This document shows, in pieces, positions 53,348 to 64,000 of a stretch of 64,000 bases of DNA (positions are counted from its first letter, which is position 1; each line of letters opens with the position of its first letter). The position numbers were made by a program, and so were the translations under genes. The stretch comes from Mytilus californianus (Eukaryota > Mollusca > Bivalvia > Mytilida > Mytilidae): the NCBI RefSeq assembly GCF_021869535.1, contig NW_026262712.1:50202884-50266883 (forward strand). The letters run 5' to 3'. The notes under the pieces are model-generated. The model was given only the letters and a program-made list of their open reading frames with translations. It ran no database searches and was not told the DNA's origin.

Positions 53348-55740
53348 TATACGACGGCAAAGCGGTAGTATTATGTTATGCTGTTGGCTGCGTCTGCGTC
53401 TGAAGACATTTTGGTTTGCAGACAATAACTTGAGTATAAGTTCATGGATCTCTATGAAATTTTAGCAAAAGGTTCCATACCACTAAAGGATGTTTGGGAT
53501 TGTTTTTGGGGCTATTGTACTTGCGGTTTTGTAATAAGAGGCCAAAAAAGGTCAGTATTACTGGTTCATGGAAAATAAATTGGTTCGCAGACAATAACAT
53601 TAGTGTAAGTGTATGGATGTGTAAGAAATTTTAGTATAAGGTTCCATTCCACAATAGGAGGGTTGGGATTGATTTTGGGGGTTATTGTTTTAGCGGTTTG
53701 GTAATTAGGGGCCAGAAAGGGGCCAAAAACAAATATTTGTCTTGTATTAAGACAATAACTTGAGTATAAGTGATATTTATTTGGTCAATATTTTAGCACA
53801 AGGTTCCACACCACAATAGGAAGGTTGGGATTCATTTTGGGGGTTATTGTCATAGCTGTTAAGGAATTAGGGGCCAAAAAGGGTCTAACAAAAACATTTT
53901 TTTGTCAGGTTCACAGACAATAACTTGAGTATAAGTGTATGGATCTCTATTAAATTTTAGCACAAGGTTCCATACCACAATAGGAAGGTTGGGATTAATT
54001 TTGGGGGTTATTGTCATAGCTGTAAAGGAATTAGGGGCCAAAAAAGGTCTAACAAAAACGTTTTTTGTCGGGTTCACAGACAATAACTTGAGTATAAGTG
54101 TATGGATCTCTATTAAATTTTAGCACAAGGTTCCATACCACAATAGGAAGATGGGATTAATTTTGGGGGTCATTGTCTTAGCTGTTTAGGAATTAGGGGG
54201 CAAAAAGGGGCCAAAAACAAGCATTTTTCATGTTTCAGGACAATATTTGGTGTATAAGAGTATAGATTTCTATTATATTTTACCACAAGGGTCCATACTT
54301 CAAAAGAAAAGTTTTGAATGATTTTTGGAGGGTCATGGCCCATATCTTTTTATAATTAGTGGTCAAAAAGTGGCAGAAAATAACTAATTTTCTGGTTTGC
54401 AGGCAATAACTTGAGTATAAGTGTATGGATCTCTATTCAATTTTAGCACAAGGTTCCATACCACAATAGGCAGGTTGGGGTTTATTTTTGGGGGTTATTT
54501 TAATAGCTGTTTAGGAATTAGGGGCCAAAAAGGGCTTAACAAAAACAATTGTTTGTCTGGTTCACAGACAATAACTTGAGTATAACTGTATAGATCTGTA
54601 TTAAATTTAAGCACAAGGTTCAGTTCCACAATAGGAAGGTTGGGATTTATTTTGGGGGTTATTGTTGTAGCTGTTTAGTAATTAAGGACCAAAAAGGGGT
54701 CAAAAAGAAGCATTTTTTTTATGTTTCAGGACGCTAATTTGTGTATTAGAGTTTGGATTTCTATGAAATTTTACTGCAAGGTTGCATACTTTAAACGGAA
54801 AGTTGGGATTGATTGAAGGGGTCATGGTTCAAACCGTTCAATGATAAGGGCTTGAAAAGGGGCCAAAAAATTAGGATTTTCTGATTTCTGGACAATAACT
54901 TGAGTATAAGTCTATATGTTGCTATTTAATTGTGCCACAAGGTGTTTTACCATGAAACAAAGTTTGAGATTGATTTTAATGGTTATGACCCTATTGGTTT
55001 AGTTAAAAGGGGCCAAAACCAATACTTTATGTAAATTGCTTATTGTTTCAGCAATTAGATGGACTAAATTGGGGTCCAAAATTGAACATTGTTTGATATC
55101 ATCAAAAATTAAATTGTTTGTTTTATTTGATATGGTCAATCCAACAGTGTTTTATATTTTTTGATTTTGTACTTGGTTTTCAAAGTTGGTCCAAATTTGG
55201 GTCCAAAATTAAAGTTTGTTTGATTTCCTCAAAATTTAAATCATTAGTGTTCTTTAAGATTTGCAATCTAACAGTGTTGTAAATTTTTGATTTTTGGTCC
55301 GTTTTTCAAACTGGACCACATAAAGGTCCAAATTATCCAAAATAAAACTTACTTAAGTTTGATTTTAACAAAAAAATAAACAATGTGGTTATTTGATATG
55401 CTGAATCCAACCATGTATTTGGAATTTGAATATTGGACCATATATAATTGGTAAATGTCTAATTTTAAAATTATTTAAGAACTTATACCACATTCATTCT
55501 GTGTCAGACACTATGCTATTATAACATATATTTGAAAAGGTCTGGTCATAGTTGAAAATAATTATAACATCATATCTGATTTTAGAGAAGTATTTTTGTG
55601 GCTTACATCACTGGTTCATGGAAAATAAATTGATTTACAGACAATTATAATAATAACTTCAGTATAAGTGTATGGATGTGTAAGAAATTTTAGCACAAAG
55701 ATCCATACCACAATAGGAGGGTTGGGATAATAAATAGTTA
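53348..55740. mobile_element. 2.4 kb array element beginning TATACGACGGCAAAGCGG (family iii)
   Basis: The start TATACGACGGCAAAGCGGTAGTA is followed by 'ggctgcgtctgcgtctgaagac', then about ten tandem units of about 165 bp (roughly 53420-54990): 'acaataacttgagtataagtgtatggatctctat.aaattttagcacaaggttccataccacaataggaaggttgggattgattttgggggttattgt ... gttaaggaattaggggccaaaaagggg'. A second unit type (about 55030-55440: 'gtccaaaattaaa.tttgtttgatttc ... aacagtgtt') follows, then the shared segment 'atattggacca ... ggtaaatgtc'. No right terminus was seen. Open frames of 60-75 codons recur in the units but reflect repetition, not a gene. Confidence 0.85.
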
Positions 55741-56042
55741 ATTAATTCTATATTTATAGATTTAGTGCACAACTAATGGTGAGTTTAAAATAGATTAGCT
55801 TTTTCAGATATATTAATTGTGGTGATAATTGTGTATCCATTGTGTTTTATGACATCAACTTCCTTTAAAAGAGACATGACTTTAAAAAAATAGTTTAAAA
55901 GAAACTTTTGACAGCTCCTGACTTCACTAATAAAACAGATACAATTATAGATACACTATCTATCCATACACCATTTCTTTCCAAAGGGAAATAACTCAAA
56001 ATACAATCAAATTATAATTCACACTTAACAATATAACCTATT

Positions 56043-56171
56043 GACTGGTTAGGAGGGTAATAGCAAGTTTGTTGTCCCTGAGATACCAACTATTGCTCGA
56101 AGCGGAGCCGAGGGCAATAGTTAGTATCAAAGGGACAACAAACTTGCTATTTATTACTCTTATAACCAGTT
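56043..56171. mobile_element. Palindromic MITE, about 60 bp arms
   Basis: Left 'actggttaggagggtaatagcaagtttgttgtccctgagatacc aactattgctc' pairs with right 'gagggcaatagttagtatcaaagggacaacaaacttgctatttattactcttataaccagt'. Confidence 0.85.
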
Positions 56172-56179
56172 ATTAAGTG

Positions 56180-56420
56180 TTTTATTATACCGAACAAAAC
56201 AACTTTCTAAAAAGTCGATCTGGATTTGGATATAAGGGATGTATAAAAACCACAGCCACATCTGAATGGGGGCGTTAAATTCAAAGCCTCCTGTAGGATA
56301 AGTTCCATGCTCTCTACACGTTAACGAACCCTTGCGACAAAAGTATAAGAAGTCCATAAGTTGCCTGTTGGAGGGCAAAGTTTCTCACATATCCTCATTT
56401 TCCTTTGGCAGTTTCCTGCC
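56180..56420. repeat. Dispersed repeat related to 49.8-50.1 kb
   Basis: 'gggggcgttaaattca ... catgctctctacacgttaacgaacccttgcgacaaaa' shares words with 49.9 kb. Confidence 0.4.
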
Positions 56421-58470
56421 CCTTCGTCACATATATTATTACCTGTGGATTCATATTATCAATGTGTGCAGTCTCATCTGTTATTTGTTATAGAAACCGA
56501 CTACAGTTGTAACAGTTAACACATGGTGGAAAACAAAAAGACTTCCAAAATATGAAAATTATTTGACCTCCGTGGGTTAAAGCAACCTTCATTTGAAATC
56601 ATTTGAAACCCTGTTGTTAAGTCACACCCTGATTCGAATATCAAATGCATTGAATAAGAAAATAGAAAAAAGCAGGTTATTTAGATCAACTTAATCATTT
56701 ACTAACAGTGTGCCCTACTAGCTTACATGTCATTGTATTTATAGAAATCGAATCTACTAGTATACAAAAACCATTTTAAGACAAGAAGAAAAATATCTGG
56801 CAAGGTCCTATAATTTTGCTTTCGAATACAAATGTATAAGTATGATTTCCAAAATGTTTTACTCAGTAGTCTTTGTTCAAAATGTAGAATTATAAGTTTA
56901 TGTGTTTTACATTCATGTGTGTCTTTTCATTGAGAGGATGGTCCGTGTAACACTTAACAATTCAAAATTTTGAAAAGATTTCAAATTTAAGACTTTAGGA
57001 TTTATGGTCAAAGTTTTAAAATATCAATATTCTAGATTTTTGAAATTTTTGAAATTTTGAATATTTCACCAAGTACAATTCGTTTTAAAATTCAATAGTT
57101 TAGATATTTAATCAAACTTTAAAAATACTAAACATAAGGTGCAGTTTTGATCATTTCGGTTTTTGAAAGTTTGAATTTTTAGATTTTTGATTAAAATAGA
57201 AGAAAGGACTAAAAAGATGGTACCTGTAATGCGAAACGGAAATAAAAACGGAACGGAACGAAACGAAATATACTAAAACGAAACACCGAAAAGAATATTT
57301 AAAATAAAAAGAAACAAAGGTTTCATCTCTAAGGCAAAATTGACCTTAGATGGATTTTGCTATTTTTGATTCAGCCATGCTGAATCTATGCGATCACTCT
57401 GGTTTTGGAGATGGTGCAGAATACTAAGTTGAAGATATATCATGAAACTAATTATGTGTTTTAATGACTTGCAGAAAATTTCTACACCATTTTAATCATC
57501 AACTGCCAATTTTTGACATGTTATTTGCCCTTAAATTAAGAAAAGATTGGTCGAGTAACCCTTTTATTTTAGATATACACTTGCATATAGTTCCTTTGTA
57601 AATCAAAATTTATAATGATTTACTATATATGAATTAATTTGAAAAAGTATTCGTACATCAATTGAATCAGTTGATAAGAATTTTGAAAGTATTATATTAG
57701 TATCTTATGCTTGTGTAAGTTGTTGTTCAATGAAATGTAGGTCAACATGTGTTTTAATATAACTAAGTTGATTCTCACACTTTTTTTAAATGGTATTACT
57801 CCAATTCTTTCCATAGGCAAGTAAAGAGTCAGTATGATTATCAACTGTCATGATTTTCAAATAATTACAATCAAAGGTGTAAGTATTAATTGGAAATGAC
57901 CCCAGGCTTAATTCACCACAGTTAATATCTCATGACCTGTAACATAATTACATAGATATTACACACCTAACTGAATACACAAATTCTTGACCTCAATAGT
58001 AAACCTACAAATGTATTATTTATTTTAATCTACACTACACTAAAATATTCTGTTAATTTTGTTAACTAGCTGAATGATTAATCAGATGTGGGGTTTTTTT
58101 TCAAAGAAAAGACAAAAAATTAAAAAAATATGTATAAAATTGCAAGCAAATTTTATTTCACTTGTAAAATCAGTGTCATTATCATCTGACATAAGTCAAT
58201 AATCAAGTTCTAATTAATTAGTTACAATTATCAGAAATTTGATTGAAATAATATACAAAATTGCATAACTCTTACCTGAGCATTTTCTGCAATAAAATTT
58301 ATTTGTTTGTTCTACATTTATATCCCATTATATTGCAGCTATTTAACAGTAATTGGAAATATCTCATCATTTGGTATTTGTACATTTAAATTTGAATACA
58401 GGAAATGTATTTTTTCTTAATGAAGAATGAACACCAATTTAGATAAAAAATAGTTATTTTTTTTTAAATT
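56421..58470. other. AT-rich sequence, no gene recognised
   Basis: 56960-57200 is low-complexity ('ttttgaaattttt' type). The rest shows only chance frames. Confidence 0.45.
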
Positions 58471-58472
58471 TT

Positions 58473-59812
58473 TATACGACCGCAAAAAAATTTTGCGGTC
58501 GTATATTGGTATGACGTTGGCGTCGTCGTCGTCGTCCGGCGTCGTCGTCGTCGTCGTCCAAAGACACATTGGTTTTCGCACTCTAACTTTAGTTTAAGTG
58601 AAGGGATCTCTATGAAATTTTACCATAAGGTTCAATACCACAAAAGAAAGGTTGGGATTGATTTTGGGGGTTATGGTACCAACAGTTAAGGAATTAGGGG
58701 CCAAAAAGGGGCCAAAAATAAGCATTTTTGTAACTTCCAGACATAACTTGTGTGTTAGTGTATGGATCTCTCTGACATTGTACCAGAAGGTTCCATATCA
58801 CAAAGGGAATGCTGGGATTGATTTTGGGGGTAATTGCCTCAACATTTTAGGAATTAGGGGACAAAAAAGGGACAAAAAACAAGCATTTTTCTAGTTTCTG
58901 GACAATAACTTGTGTGTAAGTGTATGGATCTTTCTGAAATTGTACTACAAGGTTCCATATCACAAAGGAAAAGCTGGAATTGAGTTTGGGGGTAATTGCC
59001 CAAAACGTTTAGGAATAAGGGGCCAAAAAGTGGCCAAAAATAAGCATTTTTCTAGTTTCCAGACAATAACTTGTGTTCAAGTGTATGGATCTCTCTGAAA
59101 TTGTACTACAAGATACCATACCACAAAGGGAAGGCTGGGATTAATTTTGGGGGTTATTGCCTCAAAATTTTAGGAATTAGGGGCAAAACAGGGGCAAAAA
59201 ACAAGCATTTTTCTAGTTTCAGGACAATAACTTGTGTGTAAGTGTATGGATCTTTATGAAATTGTACTACAAGGTTCCATGTCACAAAGGGAAAGCTGGG
59301 TTTGAGTTTGGGGGTAATTGCTTTAAACGTTTAGGAATTTGGGGCCAAAAAACAAGCATTTTTCTAGTTTCCAGACAATAACTTGTGTTCAAGTGTATGG
59401 ATCTCTCTGAAATTGTACTGCAAGGTACCATACCACAAAGGGAAGGCTGGGATTGAGTTTGGGGGTGATGAATCATAAGTGGGTTCAAAAAATTTGGGGG
59501 GGGGGGGGAGGAAGATTTTTTTTCCTTTTTTTCCTTTTTTTTTTCTTTAAAATTTTCCATTTTAAATTGGTTATTTCTGATTTATATATAAAAGCAAATA
59601 ATAATGATATGGTTTGAATAGGTAAATTAAAATTTTTTAAGTTCTTAGACCACATTCATTCTGTGTCAGAAACCTATGCTGTGTCAAATATTTAATCACA
59701 ATCCAAATTCAGTACTGTATCAAGCTTGAATGTTGTGTCCATACTTGCCCCAACTGTTCAGGGTTCGACCTCTGCGGTCGTATCAAGCTGCGCCCAGCGG
59801 AGCATTTTATTG
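58473..59812. mobile_element. Full-length array element, ATACGACCGCA termini (family ii)
   Basis: The left hairpin ATACGACCGCAAAA-AAA-TTTTGCGGTCGTAT (58474-58504) is followed by a (CGT)n microsatellite (58518-58558). About seven tandem units of about 160 bp follow ('gacaataacttgtgtgtaagtgtatggatct.tctgaaattgtactacaaggttccatatcacaaagg.aaggctgggattga.tttgggggtaat ... ttaggaattaggggccaaaaa'). Next comes a G run at 59497-59507, the shared 3' segment (59625-59760), and the closing TGCGGTCGTAT (59773-59783) complementary to the left end. Noncoding. Confidence 0.88.
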
Positions 59813-60136
59813 TTGTTGAGAAAGTGTATTTCTAAGGCCTCTTTCTTTAAATTATTAAGCCAGTTATTATTAATGGCATATAAAAAAATATATAACTTAT
59901 TTGAAGATTTCCCTTTCCATTCTTGTAAAAAAAAATCTGACAGATTCTAAAATTGAAATATCTATATATATATATATCAATATTTGCATTAATATTGGGA
60001 AATTCCCTACCTTTGGACAATAACATAGAAATTTTACAGTAAGATTGGAAATGAAAAGAGAAAAAAATATTGAAAAAAGTATGGTCAGAAAGAATATCAG
60101 ACTAGCTATAAATATGGCTGGATCACAACATCAACG

Positions 60137-60239
60137 ATGCTTTGGTTTATATCCCTTTTGGTCATATTTCTCTTCAATTGTTTCGGTTCTTATACATCCT
60201 TGGCTTTCAAATATTCAGCTCTGATCGTTCCGGTTGTAG
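60137..60239 (+). CDS. Exon: signal peptide of a second secreted or membrane protein gene
   Basis: ATG at 60137 starts MLWFISLLVIFLFNCFGSYT, a short start followed by a strongly hydrophobic core and small residues, a classical signal peptide. After SLAFKYSALIVPVV comes the donor TTGTAG|GTAAAT. The exon ends in phase 1 with a G, exactly as the signal-peptide-like exon at 27178-27235, suggesting a related gene. Read through, the frame would continue to a stop at 60499. The nearest compatible exon is at 62457. Confidence 0.55.
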
Positions 60240-60724
60240 GTAAATACAGAAAAGCGCTTCGGACGCATGCAATCAAGTATTGTTTTCATTTATTATCATA
60301 TTCATATTACAGAAATGGAGAAGTTTCAATAATTAATGAGAGCAGTCGAAATGTGCAATTTCTGAAACTAATTTTGACTGCTCTGTACGTGCACGTTTCA
60401 TCAAATAATGAATCTTCAGTAGTGCTGCGGATCAAAATTATTGAATTACTAAAATGCAAGCCTAAAACGTTCGAAAAGCGAATTCAAATGCCAGAATGAC
60501 CGAAAAAATACCAACCAGGGACAAGTTAAGGTGAGTAATTTAAAGTGCTTGTGATCCTACAGAGCCATCTTAATGGGAGGGGGTGGGGATTTGATGCATT
60601 ATCAATCATTTATTCATGTAAGTGTAGTGGGTTGTCTTATGTTCTCACGTCTCCAATTTAAAACAAAACCTTGTATTACAATAAAAACATATTTTTATAA
60701 GAAACAAAGAATATATTCTTAATT

Positions 60725-61197
60725 AAGTATCAACGCACAAATGATTATCTTTACAATCCCGGTGCACCCCCTTACTGCATACTCGACACACTGTCCTACT
60801 CCTCCTACGAGCCCGGTGACCATTCCTGTCTGAACATACATCACAATCTTTCTCTCGATGACCGGGCAACTTCCTGATTCCGTTTTTATCTTTATTTTAT
60901 CTATTGCCTTGGTTTTCGTCCTCATTAAGCTTTTACGTGAAAGCTTATCTTGACAATTTAGGGTTAACCGATGTATTTTGTTGGTATAAGATATATGCAT
61001 TGATAACCATACAGTGCATGATCTATACAAATCCTTGGTCGTGCATGTAGTCAATCTCCGGAGGTCTAACTCGGAACCAAGGATTGGCATTCATAGGAAC
61101 TTCATTATTTCATCTTCCGATTCTGAGCTTCCGCTTAAAACTTCAAAATCACTGCCACTCCGTCAGAAAACTGCTCAGAATCACTGGAGTCGGCCAT
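60725..61197 (-). pseudogene. Internally deleted piggyBac-like transposase remnant
   Basis: The minus strand starts MADSSDSEQFSDG at 61197 and, after a 1 nt shift, continues DFEVLSGSSESEDEIMKFL to a stop: an acidic N-terminus of the kind found on piggyBac-type transposases. Near the other end the frame at 60880-60728 reads LPGHRERKDCDVCSDR, TVCRVCSKGVHRDC and LCVDT-stop, a C-x2-C ... C-x2-C ... H-x2-C zinc domain typical of the piggyBac C-terminus. The catalytic middle (about 400 residues) is missing. It could also be a composite of two remnants. Confidence 0.5.
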
Positions 61198-61213
61198 ATT
61201 TGATTTGCGAGCA

Positions 61214-61250
61214 ATATGACGTCAAACATTTTTTTTTTCATGACGTCAAA
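61214..61250 (-). promoter_or_regulatory. Two CRE-like TGACGTCA sites upstream of the piggyBac-like start
   Basis: ATGACGTCAAAC occurs at about 61216 and again at about 61240, separated by a T run, within 60 bp upstream (minus strand) of the remnant's ATG. TGACGTCA is the full palindromic CREB/ATF site. Function untested. Confidence 0.4.
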
Positions 61251-61259
61251 CGTTAAATC

Positions 61260-62450
61260 ATAATTAGAATGTGACGTAATTATATTCCATGATCATAATT
61301 GGAGGTAATCAAGGTAGATCGAGCCTATTTCACTGGGTACGAAAATCTTGCAAATTTGAACATTAAATTATAATTCGAACGAGTAAAATATATTCAATAC
61401 AAAGTAAATAATGTGTATTTTAAGTTAAATTTATTATCAAAGTTGAAAGAATTTCACAAATAGCAAACCTTTTGAGGGGAGATAATTTAGGGATTTTTTT
61501 ATATTGAAATATACTCAACAACAGAAGAAACGCACCTACTCCATTAATTTCATTGAAATAGTTTCAATTGTATGTGACTGCTTTATAAATGCTTGAAATG
61601 AGTCAAAAATTTTACACAATGTTACTGGTGTCATCAAAATTAAGTTCTATGTAAATGAAGATTTTTTGAATTTTTATTATTGACTTCTCAAAAAACAAAA
61701 ATATTTTAACACAAAAATGAAAAATGTTGCAAAATTTTTGAAAACGAAAGTCGCGTGTATCTTTTCACCGAAAAACAATGAAAAATGAGTTTGATGTTCA
61801 AATTTTGATCGAATTTTTCTGAAATAATCAATCTGAAAATGACTTACCTAGGACTTTAATTTTTGACATTTTGGGTTGAAATCCCCATTGTCGCCACAAA
61901 ACCCGCGGATTAATTTAGATTATATTTGTACATCGCGATGACCTTGAGGTCATTCCGATGTATTGCTATCGACTAGATTTCCATTATGTAAATTAGTTTT
62001 GGGTTTGTAACCGATCTATAAAAATGATTAATATGCGCACATAAACGAGTGCAAAATAACATTCCTTATCGTTTGATATAAATACATCTCTTCAATGAAT
62101 TCTGATAAAAATATTTTTGTTTACAACATACATTAATAATATGAAAATGTTTTGTAGTTAGATATATATACATAAGTAAAAAATCATTGATAATATCAAT
62201 GCACACGTACCGAAAAATTGTGTTAAAGCATGCGGAAGAATATCCCAGAGAACATTTTGCGATAATACCGGCAAGGACCGGTAACTCTGTAATTGTTTTT
62301 GCGGGAAAATATGAATGCCTACTCGTATCCAATCTTAGAAAAATCGATTTTTTACAGAAAAGTGTCCACCATAGAATGATATACAAATGGATGCAAATCA
62401 TATATATATATATATATGTAACTGTTATTTTAATATAATATATAACAACA
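61260..62450. other. AT-rich sequence, no feature recognised
   Basis: Only chance frames. A (TA)n run at 62399-62417. Confidence 0.4.
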
Positions 62451-62456
62451 AATCAG

Positions 62457-62589
62457 TGTATACTGATTTTGTATCACTACAATATAATAGTTATTACGGT
62501 GAAGTTGAATTTACTGTCATTTATTCATCATCCACGCACGAACTTGTCTCAGAAAAAAATATATCTCTGTACATTAACCCCAGTTTCAG
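62457..62589 (+). CDS. Possible exon of the second secreted or membrane protein gene
   Basis: The acceptor AACAACAAATCAG and the excellent donor TTTCAG|GTAAAG bound 133 nt. Entering in phase 1 after the 60.1 kb exon it reads (V)YTDFVSLQYNSYYGEVEFTV, IYSSSTHELVSEKN and ISLYINPSF, with an NIS glycosylation site, a beta-strand-like pattern fitting an extracellular domain. It leaves in phase 2, unlike exons A1/A2. No downstream partner was identified before the window ends. Confidence 0.4.
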
Positions 62590-62599
62590 GTAAAGAGAT

Positions 62600-64000
62600 A
62601 TGTTTTTTTTCTGAGACAAGTGCTTTTGACCATCCTCAAGAACTTGTGGTCATCCAATGTTCAGTACTTCAGTACTTTTATTGAAATTGCTATGTATGGA
62701 AAGAGGTGGTGCTTTATTTATGTTGTTGAATGTATATAGGAAAATTCCGTTTTTCACCAATAGCGCGAAAAGAAGGACAGTGAATCCAAGTTTTCTTTTA
62801 GAATATAAAAGTAAGAATGATAAGTGTTCTTTTCATGCACCTATACAAAAAACTATATCTTTTGGTTTTTCAATCGCACGAAAATGTCGGATTTTCAATG
62901 AATCAATGTAAAGTTTACCAGAATTGAAACGCAATCATTGCCAATTATATATAATATACGAACGGATACATATGTATTTGAAATCGAATTTCTAAATTGC
63001 ATCCATCTACATTCTCTCTTGAAAAAATCAGCAAAATCTATCTGCTGTAAAAATTAAAATAAAGATGGCAGAGTGAACAAATACGATTTTTAGTTCTCCT
63101 GATTTCGCCGCTCTCTATTTTTCACAATTAGAATTTTATGGAAACATTTTTTTGCAGCACGTTTTGAAGATAATAGTTTTTGATTTCGCCATATTTTTTA
63201 AATAGTTTTAAATCTCTTCTTAAAAGAATAGATGTTTTTGTAAATTGTTCGGAAAACATAAAAGCAGGCGGGAAAAAGGGGGAGGGGGAATTAAACTATC
63301 CCACAGTATAACCCTTTTCAATTACAATGTTGTTTTTTTTTTCAATTACATGTATTGCTCTTTTTGTTTCAAATTATATTTTCTCCTTAACTTTTTAACA
63401 TTTAAATTAGGCGCTGTACTGGTATCTTAAAAAAAATGTGTAACTATGCTTCCGTTTTCCCTGGCTATCCAAAAGTTTTTTTTTGTATCAGTAAGTACTG
63501 TTTGTTTGAATGCTGTGGAACCGTCTATAATAATAATTATAAGAATATAATAAATACTTTATTTAAAGAGGATAAAAACAGTCAGTACAATACTAATCTC
63601 CCCTGATGCCCTCTGAATAACTCAAAATATAATAATATAATATATACATATACATAAATACAACTTTCTATGCAAAAAAAAAATCATTTTTATGGTGAAA
63701 AACATACAGATTATAAGTGTTATGTTTCATGAACATATTTTCTTAATGATGTACAAGACAAATATATAGATTTTAAGACTATAGATAAATTTCTATGATA
63801 ATCATTATTTGGTTGGTTTTACATGTTGTATATGAATCTGATAATTAGCTTTTTTGTTCTAAAAACAAGAAATTATGATACCTTGGTTTGAACTGTTCTA
63901 TCTTTTCTATCTTTTTTACTGTTCCAAAGAACAGTACCAGAATATTGAAATGTCTTTTTCATATAATTTATTTAAAAAGAAATACAAAATTAAAACAAAA
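62600..64000. other. AT-rich sequence, no gene recognised
   Basis: A G run at 63279-63288; otherwise nothing supportable. Confidence 0.4.

Noticed and set aside
58652-59098. Repeated 60-80 codon open frames in the array elements (also 53859-54123)
   Set aside because: The peptides repeat only because the DNA units repeat. Frames shift between units, there are no splice or start features, and both strands are equally open.
59755-59775. GGTTCGACCTC resembling a tRNA B box
   Set aside because: There is no A box or cloverleaf around it, and it is part of the conserved end of an array element.
60240-60499. Continuation of the signal-peptide frame as a 120-residue single-exon protein
   Set aside because: The sequence after the donor at 60239 loses protein character, and a good splice donor with matching phase is present; kept only as an alternative.
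61500-61600. 'acaacagaagaaacgcacct' as the end of a Tc1/mariner MITE
   Set aside because: No matching inverted end was found within 600 bp.

Overview
The window looks like nuclear DNA of a bivalve, most likely a mytilid mussel. It is AT-rich and has short spliced exons with GT/AG borders. It is packed with LINE, Penelope-like, Tc1-like and piggyBac-like remnants, palindromic MITEs, and repeat strings I associate with mussel genomes (for example ATACGACCGCAAAA hairpins followed by CGT runs, and the 'gagatgtggtatgattgccaat' family). No database search was possible, so the organism call and all family names rest on recognition of motifs. Nothing bacterial or viral was recognised.

Layout. 0.75-1.04 kb: a MITE with TTA target duplication. 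1.3-8.5 kb: a nearly complete CR1-like non-LTR retrotransposon on the minus strand. It encodes an SGNH/esterase-type ORF, a small ORF, a double PHD-like plus coiled-coil ORF1, and an endonuclease-reverse transcriptase ORF2, and is damaged by three in-frame stops. A piece of a second LINE lies just beyond its 3' end. 10.2-12.5 kb: a rhodopsin-family GPCR on the minus strand, split in TM4 by about 1 kb of Penelope-like 3' tail. 13-26 kb: LINE fragments, inverted repeats, tandem arrays and hairpins.

27.2-51.3 kb (+ strand) holds the only convincing host gene. It has a signal-peptide-like exon, two copies of a two-exon extracellular module, a transmembrane exon and a cytoplasmic tail exon with PPVY and PPSY motifs. 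The splice phases agree at every junction except one. Its introns are full of repeats: a 2.0 kb element with TGTCTCGCCTGT termini, Penelope-like RT copies, a 3.4 kb element with 620 bp inverted arms and a nested Tc1-like element, and a LINE with a damaged RT active site.

50-60 kb is dominated by noncoding arrays that share one architecture: a short inverted or hairpin terminus, then a GC-rich microsatellite, then 125-170 bp tandem units with an ACAATAACT core. At 60.1 kb a second signal-peptide exon in the same splice phase, followed by a possible exon at 62.5 kb, may mark the start of a related secreted or membrane protein gene. An internally deleted piggyBac-like copy lies between them.
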